Below, one piece after another: positions 25,459-34,215 of a stretch of 64,000 bases of DNA. Location: NCBI RefSeq assembly GCF_005222485.1, contig NZ_CP029078.1, forward strand, positions 8,495,501 through 8,559,500. Direction: 5' to 3'. The number at the start of each line of letters is the position of its first letter. The stretch's first letter is position 1. The notes under the pieces are model-generated. The model saw only the letters and a program-made list of their open reading frames with translations. It ran no database searches and was not told where the DNA came from. The DNA comes from Streptomyces griseoviridis (GTDB lineage: Bacteria; Actinomycetota; Actinomycetes; Streptomycetales; Streptomycetaceae). A program made the translations under genes and the position numbers.

Positions 25459-27134
25459 CGAGCCGCTCCCCCCTCGAAGTCGCTCTGGTCATCGTTCGGT
25501 TCGGTGGATTCCTGGCGGGCCGCCGCGGTGCCGGACTGCAACGCGCCGAGCGCGAGAGCGGCGTCCTCGGGCCGCCGCACGGCCCGCTTCGCGACCGACG
25601 GAGCCTCGCCGGCCGCGCCGCGTGCGCGGCGCCGCCGCTGCGGCAACGCCTCGTTCTCCAGCGGGCGTTGCCGCTCCACCGGGTCGGCGGCGGGACGGGC
25701 GTCGGAGGTGTCGGACTCCGCGCCGTAGCCGTGCGCGGCGGCGAACGGGTCCTGGGCGCCGGGGAAGGACTCCGGTGGCGTGGCGAACGGCCCGTGCGCC
25801 GTGGGGGAGGAGTCCTGTGCCGCGGGGAAGGGGTCCTGGGCGGCGGCGAACGGCTGCCGGGGCGCGGCGAATCCGTTCGGCTCGGCGGAGGGCGTCTCCC
25901 GTTCGGCGCGGGGGATGTCCGGCGTCGCGGAGGACGCCCCGTGCCGGGTGCGCGGCTCGTCCCGCCCGGCGTGGAACGGCTCGCGGCCCGCGGAGGGTCC
26001 GTCGGGGCCCGCGTCGTGCGGCGGCTCTCGCCGGGCGGCGGTCGGCGGCCGTCCCGCGGCGCCCCGGGTCGAGCGCGCGGCGCCGGCCGCGGGCGGGTGC
26101 TCCACCGGGTCGATCGCGCTGAGCAGATGGCTGTCGATGCGCAGCACCGCCCGCACGCCACCGTAGGGCGACGGCGAGGAGACGTCGACGCCGAGGTCGA
26201 ACTGCCGGGTCAGCTGCCCGATCGCGGCGAGCCCCATCCGCGGCGGATCGCCCAGCTCGGTCAGCAGGATCGGCTCCGAGCCCGCCACCAGCCGCTGCGC
26301 GCGGGCCCGTTCGTCGCGGGTCATGCCGAGACCCGCGTCGTCGACGGTCACGCACACCCCGTGGTGCACCTGCTCCAGGTCGACCACCACATCGGTGTCG
26401 GGCGCCGAGTGCCGCAGCGCGTTGTCCAGCAGCTCGGCGACGATGATGGCGACCGGCTCGACGGCGTGCGACACCAGGCCGGTGCCGGGCTCCAGATGGT
26501 TGTTCACCCGCACCCGGTGGTACCCGGCGAGCCGGGCCTGCCCGCCGGTCACCGCGTCCACCAGATGCGACTCCTCACGGGCCAGGCCCACCCAGGCCCC
26601 GCACACCACGGCCGCGACCTGCGCGCGCCGCAGCGACTGCTCGTTCTCGTGGTCGAGCCGGAACAGGATCTGCGCCAACTCGGGATCGTCGTAGTCCTGT
26701 TGGAGTCCGCGCAGGGCGTCCTGGAGGCGGTAGAGGGCGGCCTGGATCTCCCGGGTGGCGCCGCGCATCCCGGCCTGGGCCGCCGCGTCGATCCGGGTGC
26801 GCTGCGCGGCCAGCTCGGTGCGCAGCTCCTGGAGCACGTGCTCCAGCGCGACACCGAGCGGGGAGGTGCCGATGAGCGGCTGGGTGGGTCCGGGCACCAC
26901 GACGTGAGGATGCGTCAACTGCCGTGCGGCGGCGGGCACCCGCTCGGTGGCGAGGTGCTCGACCTCGGCGGTGAATCCCTCGATGGCGCCTTCGAGCCTG
27001 CCGCGCAGGGCGGCCGTCTCGGCGCGCTGCCGGGCGAGCTGGCGTCTGGACCGCACCAGGCCGCCGCCCAGGACGAGCGCCGACAGCGTTCCCACGGCGA
27101 GACCGCCGGCGGCCAGCTCCGGTAGTTCGATCAT
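25455..27134 (-). CDS. cvnA: Conservon sensor-kinase-like protein, CvnA family
   Basis: A 559-residue membrane protein that leads the conservon. One N-terminal transmembrane segment (about 8-28) is followed by a coiled-coil-like Arg/Ala-rich linker, a dimerisation segment containing LFRLDHENEQSLRRAQ, and a GHKL ATPase domain with N-box AELLDNALRHS and VDDAGLGM. The C-terminal 180 residues are a disordered Pro/Ala/Glu tail with repeated DPFAAAQ-like elements. I chose the ATG at 27134, preceded by TTGGAA, over a GTG at 27173 with no ribosome binding site. It probably senses an unknown signal and talks to the CvnB-CvnD switch. Confidence 0.9.
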   Translation of the reverse strand: MIELPELAAGGLAVGTLSALVLGGGLVRSRRQLARQRAETAALRGRLEGAIEGFTAEVEHLATERVPAAARQLTHPHVVVPGPTQPLIGTSPLGVALEHVLQELRTELAAQRTRIDAAAQAGMRGATREIQAALYRLQDALRGLQQDYDDPELAQILFRLDHENEQSLRRAQVAAVVCGAWVGLAREESHLVDAVTGGQARLAGYHRVRVNNHLEPGTGLVSHAVEPVAIIVAELLDNALRHSAPDTDVVVDLEQVHHGVCVTVDDAGLGMTRDERARAQRLVAGSEPILLTELGDPPRMGLAAIGQLTRQFDLGVDVSSPSPYGGVRAVLRIDSHLLSAIDPVEHPPAAGAARSTRGAAGRPPTAARREPPHDAGPDGPSAGREPFHAGRDEPRTRHGASSATPDIPRAERETPSAEPNGFAAPRQPFAAAQDPFPAAQDSSPTAHGPFATPPESFPGAQDPFAAAHGYGAESDTSDARPAADPVERQRPLENEALPQRRRRARGAAGEAPSVAKRAVRRPEDAALALGALQSGTAAARQESTEPNDDQSDFEGGAAR

Positions 27135-27323
27135 CGAATCGGTTCCAAGCGGGTCGCGGGCGAAAGGAGGCACGGCGCAGACACCGGCCGGGAGTCGCTC
27201 CGCGTCCCCCGGGCGCCGCTCGCAGCACAGTACACACCGTCATCGTTCGATTTCGCACGGTCGGGAAAGACCGGTTCGGAAATCTGACCGAGGACCGTTC
27301 GGTTCTTCCTCAACTGTCGGAAA

Positions 27324-27368
27324 TGCCGTACGGGCAGGGCGAGTTGGGATCGCCCTGCCCGTACGGCA
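27324..27368 (-). terminator. Long hairpin downstream of the alcohol-dehydrogenase operon
   Basis: A perfect 19-bp stem (27324-27342 with 27350-27368) and 7-nt loop lie 39 bp beyond the stop of the minus-strand dehydrogenase gene and about 190 bp before cvnA. It isolates conservon 1 from read-through. Confidence 0.85.
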
Positions 27369-27406
27369 GATCTGTGGAAGAGAAGCGGGGGCCGCCCGGG
27401 GACGGC

Positions 27407-28447
27407 TCAGCCGTTCGGGAGGATGACCGCCCTGCCGTTGATCTTCCCGTCGTGCAGCCGCTCGTAGGCGAGCGGAGCGTCGTCGAGCGAGTAGGTCTCG
27501 GTGTGCACGGAGACGGCACCGGAGCGGGCCAGTGCCAGCACCTCGTCCAGCTCGCCGCGGCTGCCCCAGTACGGGGCCGACACCGACACCTCGAAGGCCA
27601 GGTGACCGAAGCCGACCGGCAGGGTGCCGCCGCCGATGCCGACGATCGTGACATCGCCCTCGACGGCCGCCATCGCGCCCGCCGAGGCGACGGTGGGCGC
27701 GGCCCCGACGAAGTCGAAGACGGCCTCGGCGCCCACGCCGCCGGTCAGTTCGCGCACCGCGGCGGACGCCCGCGCGTCGGACAGCACCACCTCGTGCGCG
27801 CCGACCTTCTTCGCGAGCTCCAGCTTCTCCGCGCTCACGTCGAGGGCGACCACCCGGGCGGGCGAGAGGGCGCGCAGCAGCTGGATCGCGACGTGCCCGA
27901 GGCCGCCGGTGCCGATGACGACCGCCGTCGAGCCGGGCACCAGCTTGGGCAGCGACCGCTTGATCGCGTGGTACGGGGTGAGCCCGGCGTCGGTCAGCGG
28001 CACCGCGGCGACCGGGTCGAGGCCGCCCAGCGGAACCAGGTGCCTGGCGTCGTCGACGAGCAGGTACTCGGCCATCGAGCCCGGCGCGCCGAGCCCCGGC
28101 GGGTTGATGCCCAACTCACCCGCGCGCAGGCAGTAGTTCTCCTTGCCCTGCGCGCACTTGGCGCAACTGCCGCAGCCCCAGGGCCCGTAGACGGCGACCG
28201 CGTCGCCCTCGCGCACCCCGGTGACACCGGCGCCGAGCGCGGCGACCGTGCCGACCCCCTCGTGGCCGAGGGTCAGCGGCAGCGGGTAGGGGAAGCCCTC
28301 GGCGGGCCAGCTCATCACGGCGATGTCGGAGTGGCAGACACCGGCGGCGGTGACCTTCAACAGGACCTGTCCCGGCCCGGGTTCGGGGTCGGGGACGGTC
28401 ACCACCTCGGGTGCCGCTCCGATCTCGCGGTACTGCAGTGCCTTCAT
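27407..28447 (-). CDS. Zinc-dependent alcohol dehydrogenase (NAD(P)-dependent)
   Basis: A 346-residue medium-chain dehydrogenase. Catalytic zinc ligands include Cys38 (GVCHSD) and His62 with Glu63 (GHEGVG). The structural zinc is held by Cys92, 95, 98 and 106 (GCGSCAKCAQGKENYC). The Rossmann motif is VVIGTGGLGHVAIQLL. It interconverts alcohols and aldehydes or ketones. It is last in the operon tetR - SDR - ADH, 23 bp after the SDR gene, and may act in series with that SDR. Confidence 0.93.
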   Translation of the reverse strand: MKALQYREIGAAPEVVTVPDPEPGPGQVLLKVTAAGVCHSDIAVMSWPAEGFPYPLPLTLGHEGVGTVAALGAGVTGVREGDAVAVYGPWGCGSCAKCAQGKENYCLRAGELGINPPGLGAPGSMAEYLLVDDARHLVPLGGLDPVAAVPLTDAGLTPYHAIKRSLPKLVPGSTAVVIGTGGLGHVAIQLLRALSPARVVALDVSAEKLELAKKVGAHEVVLSDARASAAVRELTGGVGAEAVFDFVGAAPTVASAGAMAAVEGDVTIVGIGGGTLPVGFGHLAFEVSVSAPYWGSRGELDEVLALARSGAVSVHTETYSLDDAPLAYERLHDGKINGRAVILPNG

Positions 28448-28470
28448 GGCGGGACTCCTCTCCCTGCGGC

Positions 28471-29253
28471 TCAGACGGCGGTGTAGGCGCCGTCGACGAG
28501 GTGGTAGCTGCCCGCCACGAACGAGGCGCGGTCCGACAGCAGGAAGGCGATCAGCTCGGCGACCTCCTCGGGGGTGCCGAGCCGGCCGGCCGGGTGCAGG
28601 CCCACCAGACCGTCGTAGGCGGCCTGGTCCATCGTGCGCAGCAGGGGCGTCTCGATGAAGCCGGGGCCGACGGCGTTGATCCGGATGCCCTCGGCGGCGT
28701 ACTCGGCGGCGGCGGACTTGGTCAGGCCGACCACGCCGTGCTTGGCGGCCACGTAGGCGGGGGAGCCCGCGAAGGCGACCGTGCCGAGGATGGAGGCCAC
28801 GTTGACGATGGCGCCGCCCTTGCCCGACGCCTGGATCGCCGGGATCTCGTGGCGCAGGGAGTAGAAGACGCCGTCGAGGTTGGTGCGCACGACCCGGTCG
28901 TAGGCGTCGATGTCGTACGCGCCGGTGGGCGCGCTGGGGCCGCCGATGCCCGCGTTGTTGACGGCCAGGTCGAGACCGCCGAAGGTGTCGACGGCGAAGG
29001 CGACGGCGGCGGCCACGGACGCCGGAACGGTCACGTCCAGCTCGACGGCGGCGGCCTTGATGCCCTCGGCCCTGAGGCCGGCGGCGGCCTGCTCGGCGCC
29101 CTCGGCGTTGTGGTCCGCGATGACGACGGCGGCCCCGCCCGCGCCGAGGCGGCGGGCGGTGGCGAGCCCGATGCCGGAGGCGGAGCCGGTGACCAGCGCG
29201 GTCCTGCCGGCGAACTCGGTGGCGTAGTCGGGGGTGTGCGGGGTGGTGCTCAT
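28471..29253 (-). CDS. Short-chain dehydrogenase/reductase
   Basis: A 260-residue classical SDR with the cofactor motif TGSASGIG (22-29), NNAG (99-102), and the catalytic triad Ser154, Tyr167 and Lys171 (NVASILG to SPAYVAAKHG). The C-terminus FVAGSYHLVDGAYTAV is typical. The ATG at 29253 has a GAAGG site; the frame is open a little further upstream. It lies 7 bp after the tetR stop and is co-transcribed with tetR and the alcohol dehydrogenase gene. Substrate unknown. Confidence 0.92.
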   Translation of the reverse strand: MSTTPHTPDYATEFAGRTALVTGSASGIGLATARRLGAGGAAVVIADHNAEGAEQAAAGLRAEGIKAAAVELDVTVPASVAAAVAFAVDTFGGLDLAVNNAGIGGPSAPTGAYDIDAYDRVVRTNLDGVFYSLRHEIPAIQASGKGGAIVNVASILGTVAFAGSPAYVAAKHGVVGLTKSAAAEYAAEGIRINAVGPGFIETPLLRTMDQAAYDGLVGLHPAGRLGTPEEVAELIAFLLSDRASFVAGSYHLVDGAYTAV

Positions 29254-29260
29254 GGTGCCT

Positions 29261-29929
29261 TCACTCTTCGGTAGTGCCATCGGTGACCGCGGCCGCGGCC
29301 TCCGAGATCAGGGCGTCGTAGGCCCGCTCCACCAGGGCGGCGAGGTCTGCGGCTCCCGAGTCGTGGTCCGATCCGGCGCGCGCCCAGGCGCGCAGCGCGG
29401 CGGTGAGGACGCCGGCGGCGGCGTCGACCACGACGGCCGGGCGCAGGTCCCGGACGTCGTCGGTGCCGAGCCGGTCGGCGATGATGCGGATCGACTCCTC
29501 CTGGGCGTCGACCCGGATGCGTTCGTACGCGGCGAACAGCGCGGGCTCGCCGTCCACCACCGCCAGCAGCCTGCGCATCCTGGGCCTGACGTGCCAGGCC
29601 GGGTTCTCCCGGTCGGCCAGCCAGCCGCGCACGGCCCGCCGGTAGGCGAGGAGCGGGGGTTCGGCGGCGGGCCGCGCGCGCAGCAGGGCGTTGATGCGGT
29701 CGCCGTCGCCGCGGACGAAGTCGAGGGCCGCGTCCTCCTTGCCGGTGAAGTACCGGCTGAAGGTGCGGCGGGTGACGTCGGCGTGCTCCGCGATCGCCTC
29801 GACGGTGGTGGCGGCCAGGCCGCGGTCGAGGATCAGGCCGACGGCGGCGGCGGCCATCGCGTCGCGCGTCTGCCGCGCCTTGCGGGCCCGCCGGTCCTCC
29901 GTCGTGCTGTTCGGCTCCGTTGCCTTCAT
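29261..29929 (-). CDS. TetR-family regulator of the SDR/ADH operon
   Basis: A 222-residue regulator with the TetR DNA-binding domain around residues 20-65 (AMAAAAVGLILDRGLAATTVEAIAEHADVTRRTFSRYFTGKEDA). It is the first gene of an operon with the SDR and ADH genes, so it probably represses its own operon. Five GGGACA/TGTCCC half-sites lie 20-70 bp upstream of its start (29949-29999), a strong candidate for its operator. I chose the ATG at 29929; the longer frame upstream would read through that operator. Confidence 0.88.
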   Translation of the reverse strand: MKATEPNSTTEDRRARKARQTRDAMAAAAVGLILDRGLAATTVEAIAEHADVTRRTFSRYFTGKEDAALDFVRGDGDRINALLRARPAAEPPLLAYRRAVRGWLADRENPAWHVRPRMRRLLAVVDGEPALFAAYERIRVDAQEESIRIIADRLGTDDVRDLRPAVVVDAAAGVLTAALRAWARAGSDHDSGAADLAALVERAYDALISEAAAAVTDGTTEE

Positions 29930-29948
29930 GCCCCTGAGCGTACTCCTC

Positions 29949-29999
29949 GATGTCCCCTCGGGACATCTTGCCCGATGGGACATCTGTCCCACCGGGACA
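29949..29999. promoter_or_regulatory. Multi-site operator: five GGGACA/TGTCCC half-sites
   Basis: TGTCCC occurs at 29951 and 29985, and GGGACA at 29961 (within GGGACATC 29960-29967), 29977 and 29994. They form two palindromes: GATGTCCC-ctc-GGGACATC (29949-29967) and GGGACA-tc-TGTCCC (29977-29990), plus a lone half-site. They sit in the promoter region between tetR and the divergent aminotransferase gene, so both directions could be controlled. Confidence 0.65.
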
Positions 30000-30111
30000 A
30001 CACGCATGATCCGTGTGTCCTGACAACGGAATCCTTCGTCGAGCCTTGAGGTCATCGCGGTATCCGTCGTAGCCTCCTGCTGTTCGAACGGCCCCAGACG
30101 CAGAGGTGACC

Positions 30112-31461
30112 ATGGACCGCGCCCGCCTTCAGGATCTACTCGACCGCGAAACCGCGGAGGCCGCACGTCGGGGACCCCGCTCCCGCGGCGCCTACGGACG
30201 GGCCGAGCACCTCTTCGGCCGGGTGCCGATGACCTGGATGAACAAGACCGCAGGCCCCTTCCCGCGCTACCTGGCGACGGCCCGCGGCGCCCGGGTCACC
30301 GACATCGACGGGCAGGAGTACATCGACTTCTGCCTCGGCGACACCGGCGCGATGGCGGGACACTCGCCCGCGCCGGTGGCCGAGGCCGTCCAGCGCCGCT
30401 TCACCGACCTCGGCGGCGCCACCGCGATGCTCCCCACCGAGGACGCGGAATGGGTCGGCGCCGAGCTGACCCGCCGCTTCGGACTCGCCCGCTGGAGCTT
30501 CTCGCTGACCGCCACCGACGCCAACCGCTGGGCCATCAGGCTCGCCCGCGCCGTCACCGGCCGCCCCAAGATCCTGGTCAACAGCTACAGCTACCACGGC
30601 AGCGTCGACGAGTCCCTCATCGTCGTCGGCGAGGACGGCGCGGGAGCGCCCCGCCCCGGCAACGTCGGCGCCCCCTGCGACGTCACCCTCACCAGCCGGG
30701 TCGCCGAGTTCAACGACCTGGCGCAGCTGGAGCGGGCCCTCGCCCACGGCGACGTCGCCGCCGTCCTGATGGAACCCGCGCTCACCAACATCGGCATCGT
30801 GCTGCCCGAGCCCGGCTATCTGGCCGGCGTGCGCGAACTGACGCGCGCCCACGGCACGTTGCTCATCAACGACGAGACCCACACCTTCTCTGCGGGACCC
30901 GGCGGCTGCACCGCGGCCTGGGGCCTGGAACCCGATCTGCTCACCATCGGCAAGGCCATCGGCGGCGGCGTCCCGGCCGGCGCCTACGGGCTCAGCGCCG
31001 ACCTCGCCGACCGGCTGCTGGGCCGCGCCGACCTCGACCTGGTCGACATGGGAGGCGTCGGCGGCACCCTGGCGGGCAACGCGCTCTCGGTCGCCGCCAC
31101 CCGCGCCACCCTCGAACACGTCCTGACCGACGCGGCGTTCGCCCGGATGACGGCCCTCTCCGAGCGGTTCGCGGCCGGCGTCCGCGCGGGCATCGAGGCG
31201 CACGCCCTGCCCTGGTCGGTCAGCCTGCTCGGGGCCCGCAGCGAGTACCGCTTCGCCGACCCGGCGCCCCGCACCGGCACCGCGTCGGCGGCGGCCGCCG
31301 ACCCCGCCCTCGAGGACTACCTGCACCTCTACCTGGCCAACCGGGGCATCCTCCTCACCCCGTTCCACAACATGGCCCTGATGTGCCCGGACACCACCGC
31401 GCGCGACGTCGACACGCACACCGAGGTGTTCGCCGCGGCCCTGACCGAACTCACCGCCTGA
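30112..31461 (+). CDS. Class III (PLP-dependent) aminotransferase
   Basis: A 449-residue omega-aminotransferase family protein, similar in layout to glutamate-1-semialdehyde aminomutases (MNKTAGPFPRYLATARGARVTDIDGQEYIDFCLGDTGAMAGHS). The PLP-binding aspartate is in LLINDETHTFSAG and the Schiff-base lysine is Lys281 in IGKAIGGGVPAG. It transfers an amino group between an unknown amine and a keto acid. The Lrp-type gene 50 bp downstream is likely a functional partner. An ATG with GAGG upstream was chosen over the GTG at 30106. Confidence 0.88.
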   Translation: MDRARLQDLLDRETAEAARRGPRSRGAYGRAEHLFGRVPMTWMNKTAGPFPRYLATARGARVTDIDGQEYIDFCLGDTGAMAGHSPAPVAEAVQRRFTDLGGATAMLPTEDAEWVGAELTRRFGLARWSFSLTATDANRWAIRLARAVTGRPKILVNSYSYHGSVDESLIVVGEDGAGAPRPGNVGAPCDVTLTSRVAEFNDLAQLERALAHGDVAAVLMEPALTNIGIVLPEPGYLAGVRELTRAHGTLLINDETHTFSAGPGGCTAAWGLEPDLLTIGKAIGGGVPAGAYGLSADLADRLLGRADLDLVDMGGVGGTLAGNALSVAATRATLEHVLTDAAFARMTALSERFAAGVRAGIEAHALPWSVSLLGARSEYRFADPAPRTGTASAAAADPALEDYLHLYLANRGILLTPFHNMALMCPDTTARDVDTHTEVFAAALTELTA

Positions 31462-31511
31462 GCAGCGCCGATAGGCTCACCGCAGCCGAACCGAGAGGGA
31501 GGAAGCCGACC

Positions 31512-31952
31512 GTGGACGAGATCGACCGGGCCATCCTGCGCGAGCTGCAGAGCGACGGCCGCATCGCCTACGCCGACCTCGGACCCAGGGTCGGCCTGTC
31601 CGCGTCCGCCGCCCGGCAGCGGCTGCAACGCCTGCTGGACTCCAAGGCCGTCCAGGTCGTCGGCGTCACCGACCCGATGGCCATGGGCGGCCAGGCCATG
31701 GCCCTGCTCGGCATCACCGTCGACGGCGACCCGCGCGCCGTCGCCGACGAACTTGCCGCCCGCGCCGAGGTCGTCTACGCGGTCCTCACCTCGGGCGGCT
31801 TCGACCTGTTCGCCGAGGTCGTCACACCGGGCCCGCGCGAACTGCTCGACTTCGTCAACGACGTCGTCCGCCCGGTCGAGGGCGTCAGCGGCGTCCAGTC
31901 GTTCCCGTACTTCGGCATCCACACCCACCGGTTCCTGTGGGACGTCGGCTGA
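31512..31952 (+). CDS. Lrp/AsnC-family regulator
   Basis: A 146-residue feast/famine regulator. The HTH (DEIDRAILRELQSDGRIAYADLGPRVGLSASAARQRLQRLLDSKAVQ) occupies residues 2-50, followed by the RAM ligand-binding domain (AMALLGITVDG to DLFAEVVTPGPRELLDFV). The GTG start is preceded by GGGAGGAAG. It follows the aminotransferase gene, and Lrp proteins often control adjacent amino-acid genes, so it may sense the substrate of that enzyme. Confidence 0.9.
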   Translation: MDEIDRAILRELQSDGRIAYADLGPRVGLSASAARQRLQRLLDSKAVQVVGVTDPMAMGGQAMALLGITVDGDPRAVADELAARAEVVYAVLTSGGFDLFAEVVTPGPRELLDFVNDVVRPVEGVSGVQSFPYFGIHTHRFLWDVG

Positions 31953-32250
31953 GCGAAGCGCACGGGGCGAACCCGGTCCGATGCCGATATGGGTGACGCA
32001 ACGGATGGTGACCGGTACACCCGATCGACGAGGGTGGGAGAAGGCTGAGGCTGCCTGCCGATGAGGGCGCCGCGGTGCGGTCGTCGACGACCGGCCGACG
32101 GTGATTTCGGAGATCCGGCAGCCCGCCGCGCGACCGGCGCTGACCATGCGTCCGGCCACGAGTACGACGACTCCCAGGGAAGGGGACTCCTCATCCACCC
32201 CCGTCAGTTGAAGCCATCCAGCCCCCGCGACCGCGCGAAGGCGGTGACCC
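31953..32250. other. 298-bp gap with no recognised gene
   Basis: No frame in this stretch has a convincing start, ribosome binding site and protein character. Related actinobacterial antiporters often have a TrkA-C-type regulatory subunit encoded just upstream; I could not read such a protein here on the plus strand. Promoter elements for the antiporter gene presumably lie here but are not clear. Confidence 0.5.
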
Positions 32251-33501
32251 GTGGGACACGCTGACACCCTCCTCGCCATGGGCGGCGCCTTCCTGGCCGC
32301 CGCGCTCCTCGCGCGTCTGGGCGGCAGGATCGGACTTCCGACGATTCCGCTGTTCATGCTCGCCGGGATCCTGCTGGGCCCGCACACCCCGGGCCTGGTC
32401 CTGGTCGAGGACGCGCACGACTTCGAGATGCTCTCCGCGCTCGGCCTGGTGCTGCTCCTGTTCTACCTGGGCCTCGAGTTCCACCTCGACGACCTCAAGA
32501 GCGGAGGACGGCGGCTGCTGGCCGCCGGGGGCGTCTATCTGCTCCTGAACGTGGGCGCCGGCCTCGGATTCGGCTTCGCCCTCGGCTGGGGCACCCGGGA
32601 GGCGCTGGTCCTCGCCGGTGTCCTCGGCATCTCCTCGTCGGCGATCGTCACCAAGATCCTCATCGATCTGGGCCGCCTCGGCCGCCCCGAGACCCGGCTG
32701 ATCCTCGGCGTCATCGTCGTCGAGGACATCTTCCTCGCCCTCTACCTCGCCGCGCTCCAGCCGGTCATCAGCGGCGCCGAGGGCGTCACCGAGACGGTCC
32801 TGCAGAGCGCGAAGGCGTTCGGCTTCCTGCTGGTGCTCGCCGCCGCCGCCCGCTACGGCACCCGCCTGGTCGGCCGGCTGATCGCCACCCGCGACAACGA
32901 ACTCCTCGTGATCAGCTTCCTCGGCGCCGCCGTGCTGGTCGCCGGGGTCTCCGAGGTGCTCGGGGTCGCCGACGCCATCGGCGCGTTCATGGTCGGCCTG
33001 ATCCTCGCCGGGACGCCGTCGGCGCCCCGCATACGCGAACTGGTCCACCCGCTGCGGGACGCCTTCGCCGCCATCTTCTTCTTCGCCTTCGGACTGGCCA
33101 TCGACCCGGGCGACTTCGCGTCCGTGGCCGTCCCGGTCGCCGCGGCGGCCGGCCTGACCCTGGTGATGAACATCCTCGCCGGACTGCTCGTCGCCCGCCT
33201 CTACCGCTACGGCCCCGACATCGCCGCCGAGATCGCCACCACCCTCGTCGCGCGCGGCGAGTTCGCGCTGATCCTGGCCGCCATGGCGGCGAGCGCCGGA
33301 CTCGATCCCAGGCTCGCCCCGTTCATCGCCGGCTACGTGCTCGTCCTCGCGGTCCTCGGACCCATCCTCGCGGGCCGCGCCGATCTCTTCGCCCGGCTGC
33401 TCAAGACCGTCCTGCGCACCCCGGCCGCGCCCGCCGCCACCGGCGGCCCGCGGCCCGACACCGTCCCCGAACCCGCCCTCGCGGGCGAGTCGGAACGCTG
33501 A
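32251..33501 (+). CDS. CPA2-family monovalent cation:proton antiporter
   Basis: A 416-residue integral membrane protein with about 12 hydrophobic segments and family blocks IGLPTIPLFMLAGILLGPHTPGL, LGLVLLLFYLGLEFHLDDL, GISSSAIVTKIL, the VVEDIFLALYLAAL helix with its acidic pair, and LVARGEFALILA. It exchanges potassium or sodium for protons (KefB/KhtU type). The tail after the last helix is short and has no RCK domain. The GTG at 32251 is taken as start without a strong ribosome binding site. Confidence 0.9.
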   Translation: MGHADTLLAMGGAFLAAALLARLGGRIGLPTIPLFMLAGILLGPHTPGLVLVEDAHDFEMLSALGLVLLLFYLGLEFHLDDLKSGGRRLLAAGGVYLLLNVGAGLGFGFALGWGTREALVLAGVLGISSSAIVTKILIDLGRLGRPETRLILGVIVVEDIFLALYLAALQPVISGAEGVTETVLQSAKAFGFLLVLAAAARYGTRLVGRLIATRDNELLVISFLGAAVLVAGVSEVLGVADAIGAFMVGLILAGTPSAPRIRELVHPLRDAFAAIFFFAFGLAIDPGDFASVAVPVAAAAGLTLVMNILAGLLVARLYRYGPDIAAEIATTLVARGEFALILAAMAASAGLDPRLAPFIAGYVLVLAVLGPILAGRADLFARLLKTVLRTPAAPAATGGPRPDTVPEPALAGESER

Positions 33502-33519
33502 CGCACCGTCAACTCATAT

Positions 33520-33547
33520 CGCCCCGGGCCGGATTCGGCCCGGGGCG
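33520..33547. terminator. Bidirectional terminator between the antiporter and response-regulator genes
   Basis: A perfect 12-bp GC stem (33520-33531 with 33536-33547) closes a GATT loop midway between two convergent stops. Confidence 0.85.
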
Positions 33548-33555
33548 AGGCGCGT

Positions 33556-34215
33556 TCAGGGCTCGATCAGCCCCACCCGCACCGCGTACCGGGTGAGTTC
33601 CAGACGGTCCTTCAACCCCAGCTTCTGCAGCAGGTTGGCGCGGTGCCGCTCCACCGTGCGGTGGCTGATGACGAGCAACTCGGCGATCTGAACCGACGAA
33701 TGGCCCTCCGCGACCAGCTTGAGGATCTCCTCCTCCCGGTCGGTGATGGTCCGGGCGGCGAGCGAGTCCCCGCCCCTGACCCGGCTCAGATAGTCCCGGA
33801 TCAGCGCGTCCACCGCCCCCGGGTACAGGAACGGCTCACCGCGCAGGGTGGCCCGGCAGGCCGCGATCAGATCACGGTCCGCGACCGACTTCAGCACGTA
33901 CCCGGCCGCGCCCGCCGCCAGCGCCTGGAAGAAGAACTGGTCGTTGTCGTACATCGTCAGCATCAGGATCGGCAGGTCAGGGCGGGTGCGGGACAGCTCG
34001 CGCGCGGCCTGGAGCCCGGTCAGCCGCGGCATCGCGATGTCGAGGATCGCCAGATCGGGCCGGTGCGCGTGCGCCTGGGCGACGGCATCGGCGCCGTCGT
34101 CGGCCTCGGCGACCACGGTCAGGTCGGGCTCGGTGTCGAGGATCAGCCGGACACCCCGTCTGACCAGGGCGTGGTCATCGGCGAGCAGGATGCGGGCGGG
34201 GGCCGGTTCGTGCAT
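33556..34215 (-). CDS. NarL/LuxR-family response regulator
   Basis: A 219-residue two-component regulator. The receiver has Asp13-Asp14 (LLADDHALVRRG), phosphoacceptor Asp59 (AILDIAMP) and Lys109 (YVLKSV). The LuxR-type DNA-binding domain (about 150-212) reads REEEILKLVAEGHSSVQIAELLVISHRTVERHRANLLQKLGL. I chose the ATG at 34215 with GGAGCC upstream over the GTG at 34221. It overlaps the end of the kinase gene by about 40 bp, so the pair is co-translated. Target genes unknown. Confidence 0.92.
   Translation of the reverse strand: MHEPAPARILLADDHALVRRGVRLILDTEPDLTVVAEADDGADAVAQAHAHRPDLAILDIAMPRLTGLQAARELSRTRPDLPILMLTMYDNDQFFFQALAAGAAGYVLKSVADRDLIAACRATLRGEPFLYPGAVDALIRDYLSRVRGGDSLAARTITDREEEILKLVAEGHSSVQIAELLVISHRTVERHRANLLQKLGLKDRLELTRYAVRVGLIEP

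Noticed and set aside
32061..32264. Short plus-strand frame of 67 codons before the antiporter
   Set aside because: No ribosome binding site and no recognisable protein character; it could not be matched to a TrkA-C regulatory subunit.
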